12,799 nucleotides of DNA from Clostridia bacterium (GTDB lineage: Bacteria; Bacillota; Clostridia; Christensenellales; Borkfalkiaceae): NCBI GenBank assembly GCA_017504065.1, contig JAFVRU010000020.1:1-12799 (forward strand), read 5' to 3'. Within the stretch, counting starts at the first letter, position 1, and each line of letters opens with the position of its first letter. The position numbers were made by a program, and so were the translations under genes. This document shows, one piece after another, positions 1-6,600 of this stretch. The notes beneath the pieces were generated by a model. That model was not told the DNA's origin and did not search any database. It saw only the letters and a list, made by a program, of their open reading frames with translations.

Positions 1-12
1 CCCCAAAAGGGA

Positions 13-41
13 TTGACAAAAAAGTTGTAAATTGCTACACT
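13..41 (+). promoter_or_regulatory. Sigma-A promoter of the cls transcription unit
   Basis: A perfect -35 TTGACA (13-18) is followed by a 17-bp spacer and a -10 TACACT (36-41, four of six consensus bases). The expected transcription start is near 48, so the leader is only about 15 nt. It would carry the Shine-Dalgarno AAGGAG (49-54) almost at its 5' end. Box positions are read directly; the start site is inferred from usual spacing. Confidence 0.8.
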
Positions 42-51
42 TGTAGACAAG
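35..51. promoter_or_regulatory. Overlapping dyads at the cls -10 box (candidate BlaI/MecI/CopY-type operator)
   Basis: CTACA-CT-TGTAG (35-46) is a perfect dyad containing TACA-N2-TGTA, the core pattern known for BlaI/MecI/CopY-family repressors. It overlaps the -10 hexamer. A second perfect dyad, CTTGT-AG-ACAAG (40-51), overlaps it, and another TGTA lies at 26-29. A protein bound here would block RNA polymerase. No such repressor gene is in the window, so the assignment rests on motif shape alone. Confidence 0.45.
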
Positions 52-62
52 GAGAGCGAGCT

Positions 63-1658
63 TTGAAAAAGTTGACGGACAGAAAAAGAAAATGGATAGA
101 GAGAACGGTGAACAACGACAGAAGTTATAAGTTGTTTTTGTATAACCGTTTTTTCCTGTTTCTTGTTTGCGTACTGCTGCAAATCGTCGGTTTTTGCGTT
201 TTGTGGTGGTTGTTCGTGTACGATTCGGCGGCAGGGATCGGTGTACAAATCGTGCTGGCGGTTTTAGAGCTCGTGTTCGTACTCTATATTATCAACAAAA
301 CGGATCGACCGTCGCAGCGGTTGAATTGGATTTTGCTGATTTTGCTCGTGCCGGCATTCGGCGTACCGATGTATTTGGTATACGGGGAAGGCAGGGCGAC
401 GCGCAAAATGCGGAAAAAGATCGCAAGCTCGCAAACGGAATTACGGGAGTTGGTGGAGAAAGCGTACGGAGCGCAGGAAATCCCGTCCGCGGAAACGCGG
501 AGCGACGCGCTGGGTCGGTATATTGCGCTGTACGGCGGGTATCCGTCCTATAAAGACGGCGACGTGGAATATTTCAACGACGGCGGGGCGATGTTCCCGA
601 AAATGCTCGAAGCGTTACGCGCGGCGAAGCAGTATATCCTACTCGATTATTTTATCATCGCGCCCGGGAAAATGTGGAGTGAAATCCGCAAGATCTTATT
701 AGAAAAAGCGGAAAGCGGAGTAAAAATCCGTATTATCTACGACGATTTCGGGAGTATGATGACGTTGCCACCCAAGTACGATAAATATTTGGAGCGGTTG
801 CACGAGAACGTGAAATGTATGACGTTCAACGACGTCGTCCCCCTGTTTGCCGTACGAATGAACAACCGCGATCACCGCAAGATCTTGGTCGTGGACGGAG
901 AAGTCGCGTTCACGGGCGGGTTGAATCTCGCGGACGAATATATCGGCGAGAAACGGCGGTTCGGGCATTGGAAGGATTCGGGGGTGCGGATTACGGGCAA
1001 TGCGGTACGCTCGTTCGTGTGCATGTTCTTTTATATATGGAATGCGTTCCGTAGCGATAAAGAGAACGTATTGGACTATCTTCCGCCAAAGATAGAACAG
1101 CTCGAACGGGAGCACGTACGCATTCAGCCCTACGACGATTCACCGCTCGATAAAAACAGCGTGGGAGAATCGGTTTACGTCGATATTATCAACCGCGCGA
1201 AGCGGTACGTGTATATTTTTACGCCGTATTTGATTTTGGACGATTATATGCGCATGTCGCTTTGTCATGCGGCGGCGCGCGGCGTGGACGTGCGGATCGT
1301 TACCCCGGGGATTCCCGATAAAAAGACGATTTACCGTTTGACGAGAGCGAACTATATGCCGCTACTCAAACACGGAATCAAAATCTACGAATACACGCCC
1401 GGATTTTTACATGCCAAGAGCATGGTTTGCGACGACGAGTGCGCGGTAGTCGGTACAATCAATCTCGATTATCGGAGCTTGTATCTGCATTTTGAGAACG
1501 CGGTGTATTTTTCGGGCTGTCAAGCGGTAGCGGACGTGCGGCGGGATTGCGAAGAAACGTTCGCCGTGTCCAAGGCTTGTACGGTGGAGAACAGCAAACG
1601 CGGAATTTTCGGCAGATTGACGGATTCCCTGTTACGGGTATTCGAAACGTTATTTTAA
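63..1658 (+). CDS. cls: Cardiolipin synthase, phospholipase D superfamily membrane enzyme
   Basis: This is a 531-residue cardiolipin synthase of the bacterial Cls type, which joins two phosphatidylglycerol molecules into cardiolipin and glycerol at the inner face of the membrane. The N-terminus has hydrophobic segments at about 30-53, 58-77 and 88-106, as in the PLD N-terminal membrane domain. Two phospholipase D HxKxxxxD motifs follow: H271-K273-D278 (HRKILVVD) with the downstream GGLN, and H450-K452-D457 (HAKSMVCD) with GTINLDYRS. Both catalytic halves are intact. The length is slightly above the usual 480-510, mainly from N-terminal residues. The start is TTG, supported by AAGGAG 8 nt upstream and by the promoter at 13-41. 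A zinc-ribbon membrane protein follows after 12 nt, probably in the same transcript. A dyad across the -10 box suggests repression. Substrate specificity within the family is inferred. Confidence 0.93.
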   Translation: MKKLTDRKRKWIERTVNNDRSYKLFLYNRFFLFLVCVLLQIVGFCVLWWLFVYDSAAGIGVQIVLAVLELVFVLYIINKTDRPSQRLNWILLILLVPAFGVPMYLVYGEGRATRKMRKKIASSQTELRELVEKAYGAQEIPSAETRSDALGRYIALYGGYPSYKDGDVEYFNDGGAMFPKMLEALRAAKQYILLDYFIIAPGKMWSEIRKILLEKAESGVKIRIIYDDFGSMMTLPPKYDKYLERLHENVKCMTFNDVVPLFAVRMNNRDHRKILVVDGEVAFTGGLNLADEYIGEKRRFGHWKDSGVRITGNAVRSFVCMFFYIWNAFRSDKENVLDYLPPKIEQLEREHVRIQPYDDSPLDKNSVGESVYVDIINRAKRYVYIFTPYLILDDYMRMSLCHAAARGVDVRIVTPGIPDKKTIYRLTRANYMPLLKHGIKIYEYTPGFLHAKSMVCDDECAVVGTINLDYRSLYLHFENAVYFSGCQAVADVRRDCEETFAVSKACTVENSKRGIFGRLTDSLLRVFETLF

Positions 1659-1670
1659 GGAAGGTAGAGT

Positions 1671-1982
1671 ATGGGAAAAGACAATGCGAAAGAAAGACGA
1701 ATGAAAAAGCGCGCGGCAGAGCGGCAACAGTCGCAAGCGCCGACCCCAAAACCGCAAAAGCAAAAAACGGTAAAACCGCGGGAATACGGCGACGATATGC
1801 CGTCGCAGTTGCATTGTCCGCGTTGCAAGACGCTCATGGACAAAGGCGTATGCCCGCATTGCGGATATTACGTATACGTGCCGATGGACAAAGCGAAACA
1901 AAAGAAGATCAAGCTTGTATTGACCGTTGTAGGGCTCGTAGCATTCGCGGTGCTCTTTGTGGCGATTCAGCTCGGTAAATAA
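1671..1982 (+). CDS. Small zinc-ribbon protein with a C-terminal membrane segment
   Basis: This is a 103-residue protein I cannot name. The first 40 residues are rich in Lys, Arg, Gln and Pro and probably disordered. A four-cysteine zinc ribbon follows, CPRC (C49, C52) and CPHCG (C61, C64), and then a single hydrophobic helix at about 81-100 close to the C-terminus. This arrangement predicts a tail-anchored or single-pass protein that presents the basic, zinc-binding part to the cytoplasm. The ATG has AAGG 6 nt upstream, and the gene lies 12 nt after cls with a terminator right behind it, so it is the last gene of the cls unit. Zinc binding is inferred from cysteine spacing. A role in membrane or lipid biology is only suggested by the neighbour. 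Confidence 0.8.
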   Translation: MGKDNAKERRMKKRAAERQQSQAPTPKPQKQKTVKPREYGDDMPSQLHCPRCKTLMDKGVCPHCGYYVYVPMDKAKQKKIKLVLTVVGLVAFAVLFVAIQLGK

Positions 1983-1986
1983 GAAC

Positions 1987-2018
1987 AGCCCCCAACGTGA
2001 ATACGTTAGGGGCTTTAT
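1987..2018. terminator. Intrinsic terminator after the cls unit
   Basis: The arms AGCCCC (1987-1992) and GGGGCT (2009-2014) pair, then a C/A mismatch, then AACGT (1994-1998) pairs with ACGTT (2003-2007) around a GAAT loop. TTTAT follows on the + strand. It begins 5 nt after the zinc-ribbon gene. It also lies 20 nt beyond the stop of the minus-strand small gene, so it may end both transcripts, although the T tract on the minus strand is weak. Confidence 0.8.
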
Positions 2019-2037
2019 CAACGCGCAATTCTCGAAC

Positions 2038-2199
2038 CTAATCGTTGCGAAGTTTTTTCACTCGGTCGAGGGAACGTTGGGCGGCGTTTTTCAACGCCGT
2101 CAGTTTCTTGGTCAATCCGAGTAAGAATTTCTCGACTAACCCCAAAAGGAGCACGTCGAGACCAAAGAGATGCAATACCATTATCAATTTCGCTTTCAT
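2038..2199 (-). CDS. 53-residue hydrophobic/basic small protein, function unknown
   Basis: This short reading frame starts at ATG (2199) and ends at TAG (2038). Residues 5-29 are strongly hydrophobic and Leu-rich with one Asp (D15) and an E23-K24 pair. Residues 31-53 form a basic, helix-prone tail ending KKLRND. It could be a single-pass membrane protein or an amphipathic membrane-surface protein. The support for a real gene is a near-consensus minus-strand promoter (2291-2318), an AAAGGAAAG ribosome site ending about 7 nt before the ATG, codon use like the neighbours, and a shared hairpin terminator downstream. The predicted leader is about 85 nt, longer than others in this window. I do not recognise a family. 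A longer in-frame extension upstream to 2805 runs antisense through ruvC and past this promoter, so I reject it. It resembles type I toxins in size and character, but I see no antisense RNA promoter. Confidence 0.6.
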   Translation of the reverse strand: MKAKLIMVLHLFGLDVLLLGLVEKFLLGLTKKLTALKNAAQRSLDRVKKLRND

Positions 2200-2290
2200 A
2201 CCGTACTTTCCTTTTTTGAATTTTTTTCGCGTGGTTTTCAAAAGGTATTGCGCGCTTGGGGCAGGGATCGGTTTCCGCCGTCGCCCGAAC

Positions 2291-2318
2291 AGTATACTGC
2301 ATTTTCCCCGTTTGTCAA
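2291..2318 (-). promoter_or_regulatory. Minus-strand promoter for the 53-residue small gene
   Basis: Read on the minus strand, TTGACA (2318-2313) is followed by 16 bp and TATACT (2296-2291). The expected transcription start is about 2284. No other minus-strand gene lies between here and the small reading frame, so this promoter is the main argument that the small gene is real. Confidence 0.75.
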
Positions 2319-2421
2319 GGGGCGAGTGCCAAGTTTTTTTTGAAAATATTCCAAAAAATCCGTTTTTCGTCGGAAAACTCCGTTCGGTTGCGGAAGAATA
2401 CGGAAGAATGTGGACAAGGGC

Positions 2422-2450
2422 TTGACTTTTTCGCGCGTTTCGTTTATAAT
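2422..2450 (+). promoter_or_regulatory. Promoter of the ruvC-ruvA-ruvB-queA operon
   Basis: TTGACT (2422-2427), a 17-bp spacer and a perfect TATAAT (2445-2450) predict a start near 2457. This excludes an in-frame GTG at 2456 as the ruvC start, because it would fall just before the transcript begins. No LexA-type SOS box (GAAC-N4-GTTC) was seen by eye here. Confidence 0.85.
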
Positions 2451-2479
2451 GATAAGTGGGAGAAAAGGAATATACGGCA

Positions 2480-3184
2480 ATGATCATTTTGGGAATCGAC
2501 CCCGGGATCGCAACCTTGGGTTTTGGCGTAATTGAAAAGGACGAGCGGGGGAATTTTCGCCCCGTCGATTGCGGCGTGGTCGTAACTCCGAAAGAAGAGA
2601 GCTTGCCTGTTCGGCTCGCGATGCTCGAAGAAGGAGTACAAAAGGTATTGGAAAAATTCCGACCCGACGAAGTCGCGATGGAAGAACTGTTTTTCTCGAA
2701 AAACATCACGACGGGGATCGCCGTAGCGCACGCGCGCGGCGTGGCGTTGCTCGCCTGCGTCAAAGCCTGCGGGAAGCTGTACGAATATACGCCCATGCAG
2801 ATCAAACAAGCATTGACGGGCTACGGGAAAGCGGACAAAAAACAAATCCAATCGGTAGTAACGTCGATTTTGAAACTGCCGTCCATACCCAAACCCGACG
2901 ACGCGGCGGACGCGCTTGCCATCGCGCTTTGCCACGGGTTTTCCAACCGTTTCGGGGAATTGTTCGCCGTGGGCAACATGACCCGCGCAAAAGGGCAAAA
3001 TACCGCCCCTGCGAGCGCGTATCAAGAACTGATGCAAGCGGGCGCGCGGAAGTCGAAGAAGAACAAATCGGGCGCGGGGTTTTCGTCCGCGCAAACCATC
3101 GGAGCGCTACAAAACGCTACGGGGCTTTCGGGCGTAACGGGCGTCGGCAGGGCGAGTTTGAAAATTCCGCCGAAAAAGCAATAA
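2480..3184 (+). CDS. ruvC: Crossover junction endodeoxyribonuclease RuvC with a long C-terminal tail
   Basis: RuvC is the Holliday-junction resolvase that makes paired nicks at the crossover during recombinational repair. The acidic catalytic set is visible: D7 (GIDPG), E68 (AMEELFFSKN), D141 and D144 (DDAADALA). The ATG at 2480 is chosen because AAAGGAA lies 9 nt upstream and because the usual RuvC N-terminus, MIILGIDPG, begins there. The product is 234 residues, about 60 longer than typical RuvC (165-175). The nuclease core ends near residue 165. It is followed by about 69 residues rich in Ala, Gly, Ser and Lys, including KKSKKNKSG-like basic stretches and a Gly/Val segment, ending IPPKKQ. 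The tail keeps the reading frame, with a clean stop 20 nt before ruvA, so it does not look like a frameshift. It is the first gene of the operon. Confidence 0.95.
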   Translation: MIILGIDPGIATLGFGVIEKDERGNFRPVDCGVVVTPKEESLPVRLAMLEEGVQKVLEKFRPDEVAMEELFFSKNITTGIAVAHARGVALLACVKACGKLYEYTPMQIKQALTGYGKADKKQIQSVVTSILKLPSIPKPDDAADALAIALCHGFSNRFGELFAVGNMTRAKGQNTAPASAYQELMQAGARKSKKNKSGAGFSSAQTIGALQNATGLSGVTGVGRASLKIPPKKQ

Positions 3185-3204
3185 AGAAATAAGGAGAAAG
3201 ACGA

Positions 3205-3816
3205 ATGATCTCGTATTTAAGGGGCAGGGTATTGACGACGACTGCGGAAACGGTCATTTTGGACGTGAACGGCGTCGGGTATGAAATTTATTGTTCGGGT
3301 AGCGCGTTCCGCAAAATGAGTGCGGGCGGCGTAGTGGAAATTTTCACCTATCTGCAAGTCAAGGAAGACGGAATGACGTTGTTCGGGTTCGATACGCTGC
3401 GGGAAAGAGAGTTGTTTTTAAAACTCATTTCCGTATCGGGCGTCGGTCCGAAAATGGGCATTACCGTATTGGCGACTTTGAGCGCCGACGAGTTGGTGGA
3501 AGCGGTTGCTTGCGCGGACGTCAAGCGCTTGAGCGCGGTAAAAGGATTGGGTAAAAAGACTGCGGAAAAGATCGTGTTGGAGCTCCACGGCAAAATCTCG
3601 GCGGCGGAAATTATGAGCGTAAGCGGCGAAAACGCAGTCAAATCGCAAGAACCTGCCGCGGGCAAACTGACGGAGCAGGAAGAAGAAGCCGTTTCGGCGT
3701 TGATCGGATTGGGCTTTACGCGCAGCGAGAGCCTGCAAGCGGTCAAAAAGGCGCGGGAAGCGGGCGCAAGAACGGTCGAAGACGTGATCATGAAAGCGTT
3801 GCAAGGCGGAATTTAA
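3205..3816 (+). CDS. ruvA: Holliday junction branch migration protein RuvA
   Basis: RuvA binds four-way junctions as a tetramer and recruits the RuvB motor. The 203-residue length is normal. An N-terminal OB-fold (about 1-62, starting MISYLRGRV) is followed by two helix-hairpin-helix motifs, SGVGPKMG (near 78-85) and KGLGKKTAEKI (near 113-123). After a flexible linker, a C-terminal RuvB-contact domain runs from about 155 to 203 (EEEAVSALIGLGF). AAGGAG sits 8 nt before the ATG and the gene follows ruvC by 20 nt. A 64-nt gap separates it from ruvB. Confidence 0.97.
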   Translation: MISYLRGRVLTTTAETVILDVNGVGYEIYCSGSAFRKMSAGGVVEIFTYLQVKEDGMTLFGFDTLRERELFLKLISVSGVGPKMGITVLATLSADELVEAVACADVKRLSAVKGLGKKTAEKIVLELHGKISAAEIMSVSGENAVKSQEPAAGKLTEQEEEAVSALIGLGFTRSESLQAVKKAREAGARTVEDVIMKALQGGI

Positions 3817-3880
3817 AAAGGGCTTGGTCGGATCGCTTGGCGAATGATCGCTAAAGAAATTATAAAAACGGGAAAAAGCT

Positions 3881-4933
3881 ATGTTTGAAGAAGAATACGG
3901 CGAAGAAAGTTTGATCGTCGGCACGAAAACGGAATACGACGCGGAAGAAAACGTTTTACGCCCGAAAACGATGGCGGATTACGTTGGGCAGCAAAAAGTC
4001 AAGGAAAATCTCGACGTGTATATCGCCGCGGCGAAAGCGCGGGGGGAAGCGCTCGATCACGTTTTGTTATACGGCCCGCCGGGGCTTGGGAAAACCACCC
4101 TTTCGCATATCATTGCAAACGAACTCGGCGTGTCGATCAAATTGACGAGCGGCCCTGCGATCGAGCGTTCGGGGGATCTTGCCGCGATCTTGACGAATTT
4201 GAACGAAGGGGACGTTTTGTTTATCGACGAAATTCACCGCTTGAACCGTTCGGTGGAAGAAATTCTCTATTCCGCGATGGAAGACTACGCGCTCGATATT
4301 ATCGTCGGGAAAGGTCCGTCGGCGCGGAATATTCGCTTCTCGTTAAAGAAATTTACCCTAATCGGCGCGACGACGCGCGCGGGCATGTTGGCTTCTCCGC
4401 TCCGCGATCGGTTCGGGATCATCAACCGCTTGGAAATGTATACTCCGAGTGAATTACAGGAGATCGTAACCCGTTCGGCGCGAGCGTTGGAAATCGACAT
4501 TGACGACGCGGCGGCGGCGGAAATTGCGCGCAGAAGTCGCGGTACGCCGCGGATTGCCAACCGTTTATTGAAACGGGTACGGGATTTCTCTTTGGTCAAG
4601 GGGAACGCCGCAATTACGTACGAAGACGCAAGATTTGCGCTTGCAAGGCTGGAAATTGACGAGCTCGGTTTGGACGAAACCGATCGGAACTTGCTCCGCG
4701 CGTTGATTGAAAAGTTCGGCGGCGGTCCGACGGGGTTGGAAACGCTCGCGGCGACGATCAACGAAGACGCGAACACGATCGAAGACGTGTACGAGCCCTA
4801 TTTGTTACAACTCGGCTTTATCGCGCGTACGCCGCGCGGACGGATTTGCTTGAAGGACGGGTACGCGCACATGGGCGTGCAACCGTCGCTCAAAGCCCGT
4901 AAACAAATTTCCATTTTCGAAACGGACGATTAA
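3881..4933 (+). CDS. ruvB: Holliday junction branch migration ATPase RuvB
   Basis: RuvB is the hexameric AAA+ ring that pumps DNA through the RuvA-bound junction. Walker A is GPPGLGKT (65-72), Walker B is VLFIDEIH (112-119), sensor 1 is GATTR (162-166), and the PLRDRFG arginine-finger region is at 173-179. A C-terminal winged-helix domain contains GGGPTGLETLA and ends near TPRGRICL. The 350-residue length is usual for the family. The ribosome site is weak (GGGAAAA just upstream of the ATG), in contrast with the strong one of ruvA, which may set a lower translation rate. No better start was seen, and FEEEYGEESLIVG matches a plausible RuvB N-terminus. queA begins 5 nt after the stop. Confidence 0.97.
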   Translation: MFEEEYGEESLIVGTKTEYDAEENVLRPKTMADYVGQQKVKENLDVYIAAAKARGEALDHVLLYGPPGLGKTTLSHIIANELGVSIKLTSGPAIERSGDLAAILTNLNEGDVLFIDEIHRLNRSVEEILYSAMEDYALDIIVGKGPSARNIRFSLKKFTLIGATTRAGMLASPLRDRFGIINRLEMYTPSELQEIVTRSARALEIDIDDAAAAEIARRSRGTPRIANRLLKRVRDFSLVKGNAAITYEDARFALARLEIDELGLDETDRNLLRALIEKFGGGPTGLETLAATINEDANTIEDVYEPYLLQLGFIARTPRGRICLKDGYAHMGVQPSLKARKQISIFETDD

Positions 4934-4938
4934 AACGT

Positions 4939-5982
4939 ATGCAGGAACAAGAAAAAATACAATACAAAAAGAGTGATTTTTATTACGATTTGCCTGAAGA
5001 TCGGATAGCGCAAACGCCCGCTGAACCGCGGGATACGTCGCGGCTATTGGTCTATCACCGCGACGGAAAAAGCATCGAGAACCGTATTTTTCGGGAGATT
5101 ACCGACTACTTACAGGCGGGCGACGTGTTGGTCGTCAATAATACGAAAGTATTGCCTGCGAGAATGTACGCGAAAACGCAGCACGGCGGAGTCGTCGAAG
5201 TCTTGCTCTTGAAACGCTACGATTTGCGGACTTGGGAAGTTTTAATGCGACCCGGGAAAAAGGGCAAAATCGGCGCGAAAATGACGATCGGGGAAGAATT
5301 GGCTTTGGAAGTCAAAGACGTTACCGACTCGGGCGAACGGATTGTGGAATTCACGTACGACGGCGCGTTCGAAGACGTGCTTTCAAGGGTAGGCACGATG
5401 CCTTTGCCGCCGTATATCAAGACGAAATTAGAAAATCAGGCTCGGTATAACACGGTATACAGTCGCGTGGACGGCTCGGCTGCCGCGCCCACGGCGGGGT
5501 TGCATTTCACTGAAGATTTACTTGAAAAACTCCGTGAAAAGGGCGTGGAGATTGCGGAAGTGCTCCTGCACGTCGGGTTGGGCACGTTCCGACCGGTGAG
5601 TGAAGAAATCATCACCGATCATAAAATGCATTCGGAGTTCTACGAAATCGGCGAGAAAGCCGCGGAAACGATCAACCGCGCGAAGCGCGAAGGGCGGCGG
5701 GTGATCGCCGTGGGTACGACTTCCGTACGGACTTTGGAGAGCGTTGCGGACGACAACGGGCTTGTGCGGGCTTGCAGCGGGAACACGGAGATCTTTCTCT
5801 ATCCGCCCTATAAAATGAAGTGTGTGGACGCGCTCGTAACCAATTTCCATTTGCCTGAAAGTACGCTAATCATGCTTGTCGCGTGTTTGACGGGCAGGGA
5901 AGAAATTTTGAGCGTGTACAAGTATGCGGTGGAGCAGAAATATCGATTCTTCAGCTTCGGCGACGCCTGCCTATTCTTATAA
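4939..5982 (+). CDS. queA: S-adenosylmethionine:tRNA ribosyltransferase-isomerase QueA
   Basis: QueA transfers and isomerises the ribosyl part of S-adenosylmethionine onto preQ1-modified tRNA, giving epoxyqueuosine at position 34 of GUN-anticodon tRNAs. The 347-residue length is normal. Family signatures are KSDFYYDLPEDRIAQTPAEPRD at the N-terminus, VVNNTKVLPAR, AAPTAGLHFT (about 182-191), VGTTSVRTLES (from about 258) and TNFHLPESTLIMLV near the C-terminus. The ATG is 5 nt after the ruvB stop and no clear Shine-Dalgarno site precedes it, so translation is probably coupled to ruvB. Coupling of ruvAB and queA is common in Firmicutes. queH, which acts on the QueA product, lies downstream at 8671. 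I see no terminator with a T tract after the stop. Confidence 0.97.
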   Translation: MQEQEKIQYKKSDFYYDLPEDRIAQTPAEPRDTSRLLVYHRDGKSIENRIFREITDYLQAGDVLVVNNTKVLPARMYAKTQHGGVVEVLLLKRYDLRTWEVLMRPGKKGKIGAKMTIGEELALEVKDVTDSGERIVEFTYDGAFEDVLSRVGTMPLPPYIKTKLENQARYNTVYSRVDGSAAAPTAGLHFTEDLLEKLREKGVEIAEVLLHVGLGTFRPVSEEIITDHKMHSEFYEIGEKAAETINRAKREGRRVIAVGTTSVRTLESVADDNGLVRACSGNTEIFLYPPYKMKCVDALVTNFHLPESTLIMLVACLTGREEILSVYKYAVEQKYRFFSFGDACLFL

Positions 5983-6086
5983 ACTTCGCATCTCGGCGTT
6001 GAACTCCGCTTTGTTTCGGTCACGTACGTCTGTGTACGCTCCCGTCAACAAATGCTCGTTCGCCTTGACCTGCTCGTTTCTAAAAA

Positions 6087-6099
6087 TAGGCAAATCCTA
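6087..6099. promoter_or_regulatory. TAGG-N5-CCTA dyad upstream of the metal-dependent repressor gene
   Basis: TAGGCAAATCCTA is a perfect dyad of 4-bp arms, 28 nt before the start codon at 6128. DtxR/MntR/SirR-type operators contain AGG and CCT half-sites, so autoregulation is possible, but the fit to any published box is loose. The 145-bp gap (5983-6127) otherwise holds TTGACC (6065-6070) without a good -10, and a short CGTAC-N6-GTACG hairpin (6023-6038). Read-through from queA is therefore possible. Confidence 0.3.
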
Positions 6100-6127
6100 C
6101 AAAAATATTCGATAAGGAAAAGAGAAA

Positions 6128-6493
6128 ATGACTACGCAAAACAAATTCAATCAATCGGGAGAAGACTATCTCGAAAGTATTTTACGACTGGGCGAAACGC
6201 AGTCGGTCGTGCATCGGATCGACGTGGCGAAGCGTATGGGCGTTTCGCAGGCGGCGGTGAATAAAGCCGTCAAAATCTTGGTCGAAAAACAGTACGTCTA
6301 CGAAGACGGAAAGCATTTGTATCTCACCGAGCAAGGCAAAAATTACGCGGAAGAAATCTATGAAAAGCATTGTATCATTCGCGACTATTTGATGAAAAAC
6401 GGCGTTTCGGCTGCCGTGGCGGAAGAAGACGCTTGCAAACTCGAACATCTCGTTTCCGACGAAACCTTCCAAATGATGAAAAACGCTTTATAA
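6128..6493 (+). CDS. DtxR/MntR-family metal-dependent transcriptional repressor
   Basis: This is a 121-residue protein with the DtxR-family layout: an N-terminal winged helix (about 9-70, with a recognition region GVSQAAVNKAVKIL) and a dimerisation/metal-binding region (about 74-121) containing HCIIRDYL and DACKLEHLVSDETF. It lacks the SH3-like domain of long DtxR proteins, like other short clostridial members. By alignment in mind, the likely metal ligands are D13, E16, H81, C103, E106 and H107. This combines the Asp of MntR at the first site with the Cys of DtxR at the C103 position, so iron or manganese cannot be decided. AAGGA lies 9 nt before the ATG. No feoA, feoB or other metal transporter is adjacent, so the targets lie elsewhere. 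A dyad at 6087-6099 may be its own operator. Confidence 0.85.
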   Translation: MTTQNKFNQSGEDYLESILRLGETQSVVHRIDVAKRMGVSQAAVNKAVKILVEKQYVYEDGKHLYLTEQGKNYAEEIYEKHCIIRDYLMKNGVSAAVAEEDACKLEHLVSDETFQMMKNAL

Positions 6494-6502
6494 TAGAATG
6501 AT

Positions 6503-6537
6503 AAAAAAACGGACTCGCATGTCGAGTCCGTTTTTGT
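6503..6537. terminator. Bidirectional intrinsic terminator between convergent genes
   Basis: ACGGACTCG (6509-6517) pairs perfectly with CGAGTCCGT (6523-6531) around a 5-nt loop. The stem is flanked by an A run (6503-6509) and a T run (6531-6535), so it has a T tract on either strand. It starts 10 nt after the repressor stop and can also end the minus-strand operon from 8546. Confidence 0.92.
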
Positions 6538-6545
6538 ATCAGAAG

Positions 6546-6577
6546 ATAAGGTCGTGGTGTTTGCGCCACGACCTTAT
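6546..6577. other. 12-bp perfect stem-loop in the convergent gap
   Basis: ATAAGGTCGTGG (6546-6557) pairs perfectly with CCACGACCTTAT (6566-6577). A further T-G and G-C pair closes a TTTG loop. No T tract directly follows on either strand, so it is not a standard terminator alone. On the minus strand it would fold just before the true terminator at 6503-6537. Confidence 0.7.
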
Positions 6578-6600
6578 AAAATCCACTAGCTATGCTGGTG

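Noticed and set aside
2038..2318. Type I toxin-antitoxin locus
   Set aside because: The small hydrophobic/basic protein fits in size, but I saw no plus-strand promoter within or near the gene to make an antisense antitoxin RNA.
2456..2479. GTG at 2456 as the ruvC start
   Set aside because: It lies about at the predicted transcription start, has no ribosome site and adds residues absent from RuvC; the ATG at 2480 is well supported.
2200..2805. Upstream in-frame extension of the minus-strand small gene to 2805
   Set aside because: It runs antisense through the start of ruvC and across a good minus-strand promoter, and its residues are low-quality (Ser/Thr/Pro-rich shadow). The ATG at 2199 has the ribosome site.
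2444..3094. Long minus-strand frame across ruvC
   Set aside because: It is the antisense shadow of a gene with full catalytic motifs; the translation is Arg/Phe/Gly-rich without domain signatures and has no promoter.
3843..3887. Tiny 14-codon frame in the ruvA-ruvB gap, overlapping the ruvB start
   Set aside because: It has no Shine-Dalgarno sequence and no special residue content. A coupling leader peptide is possible but unsupported.
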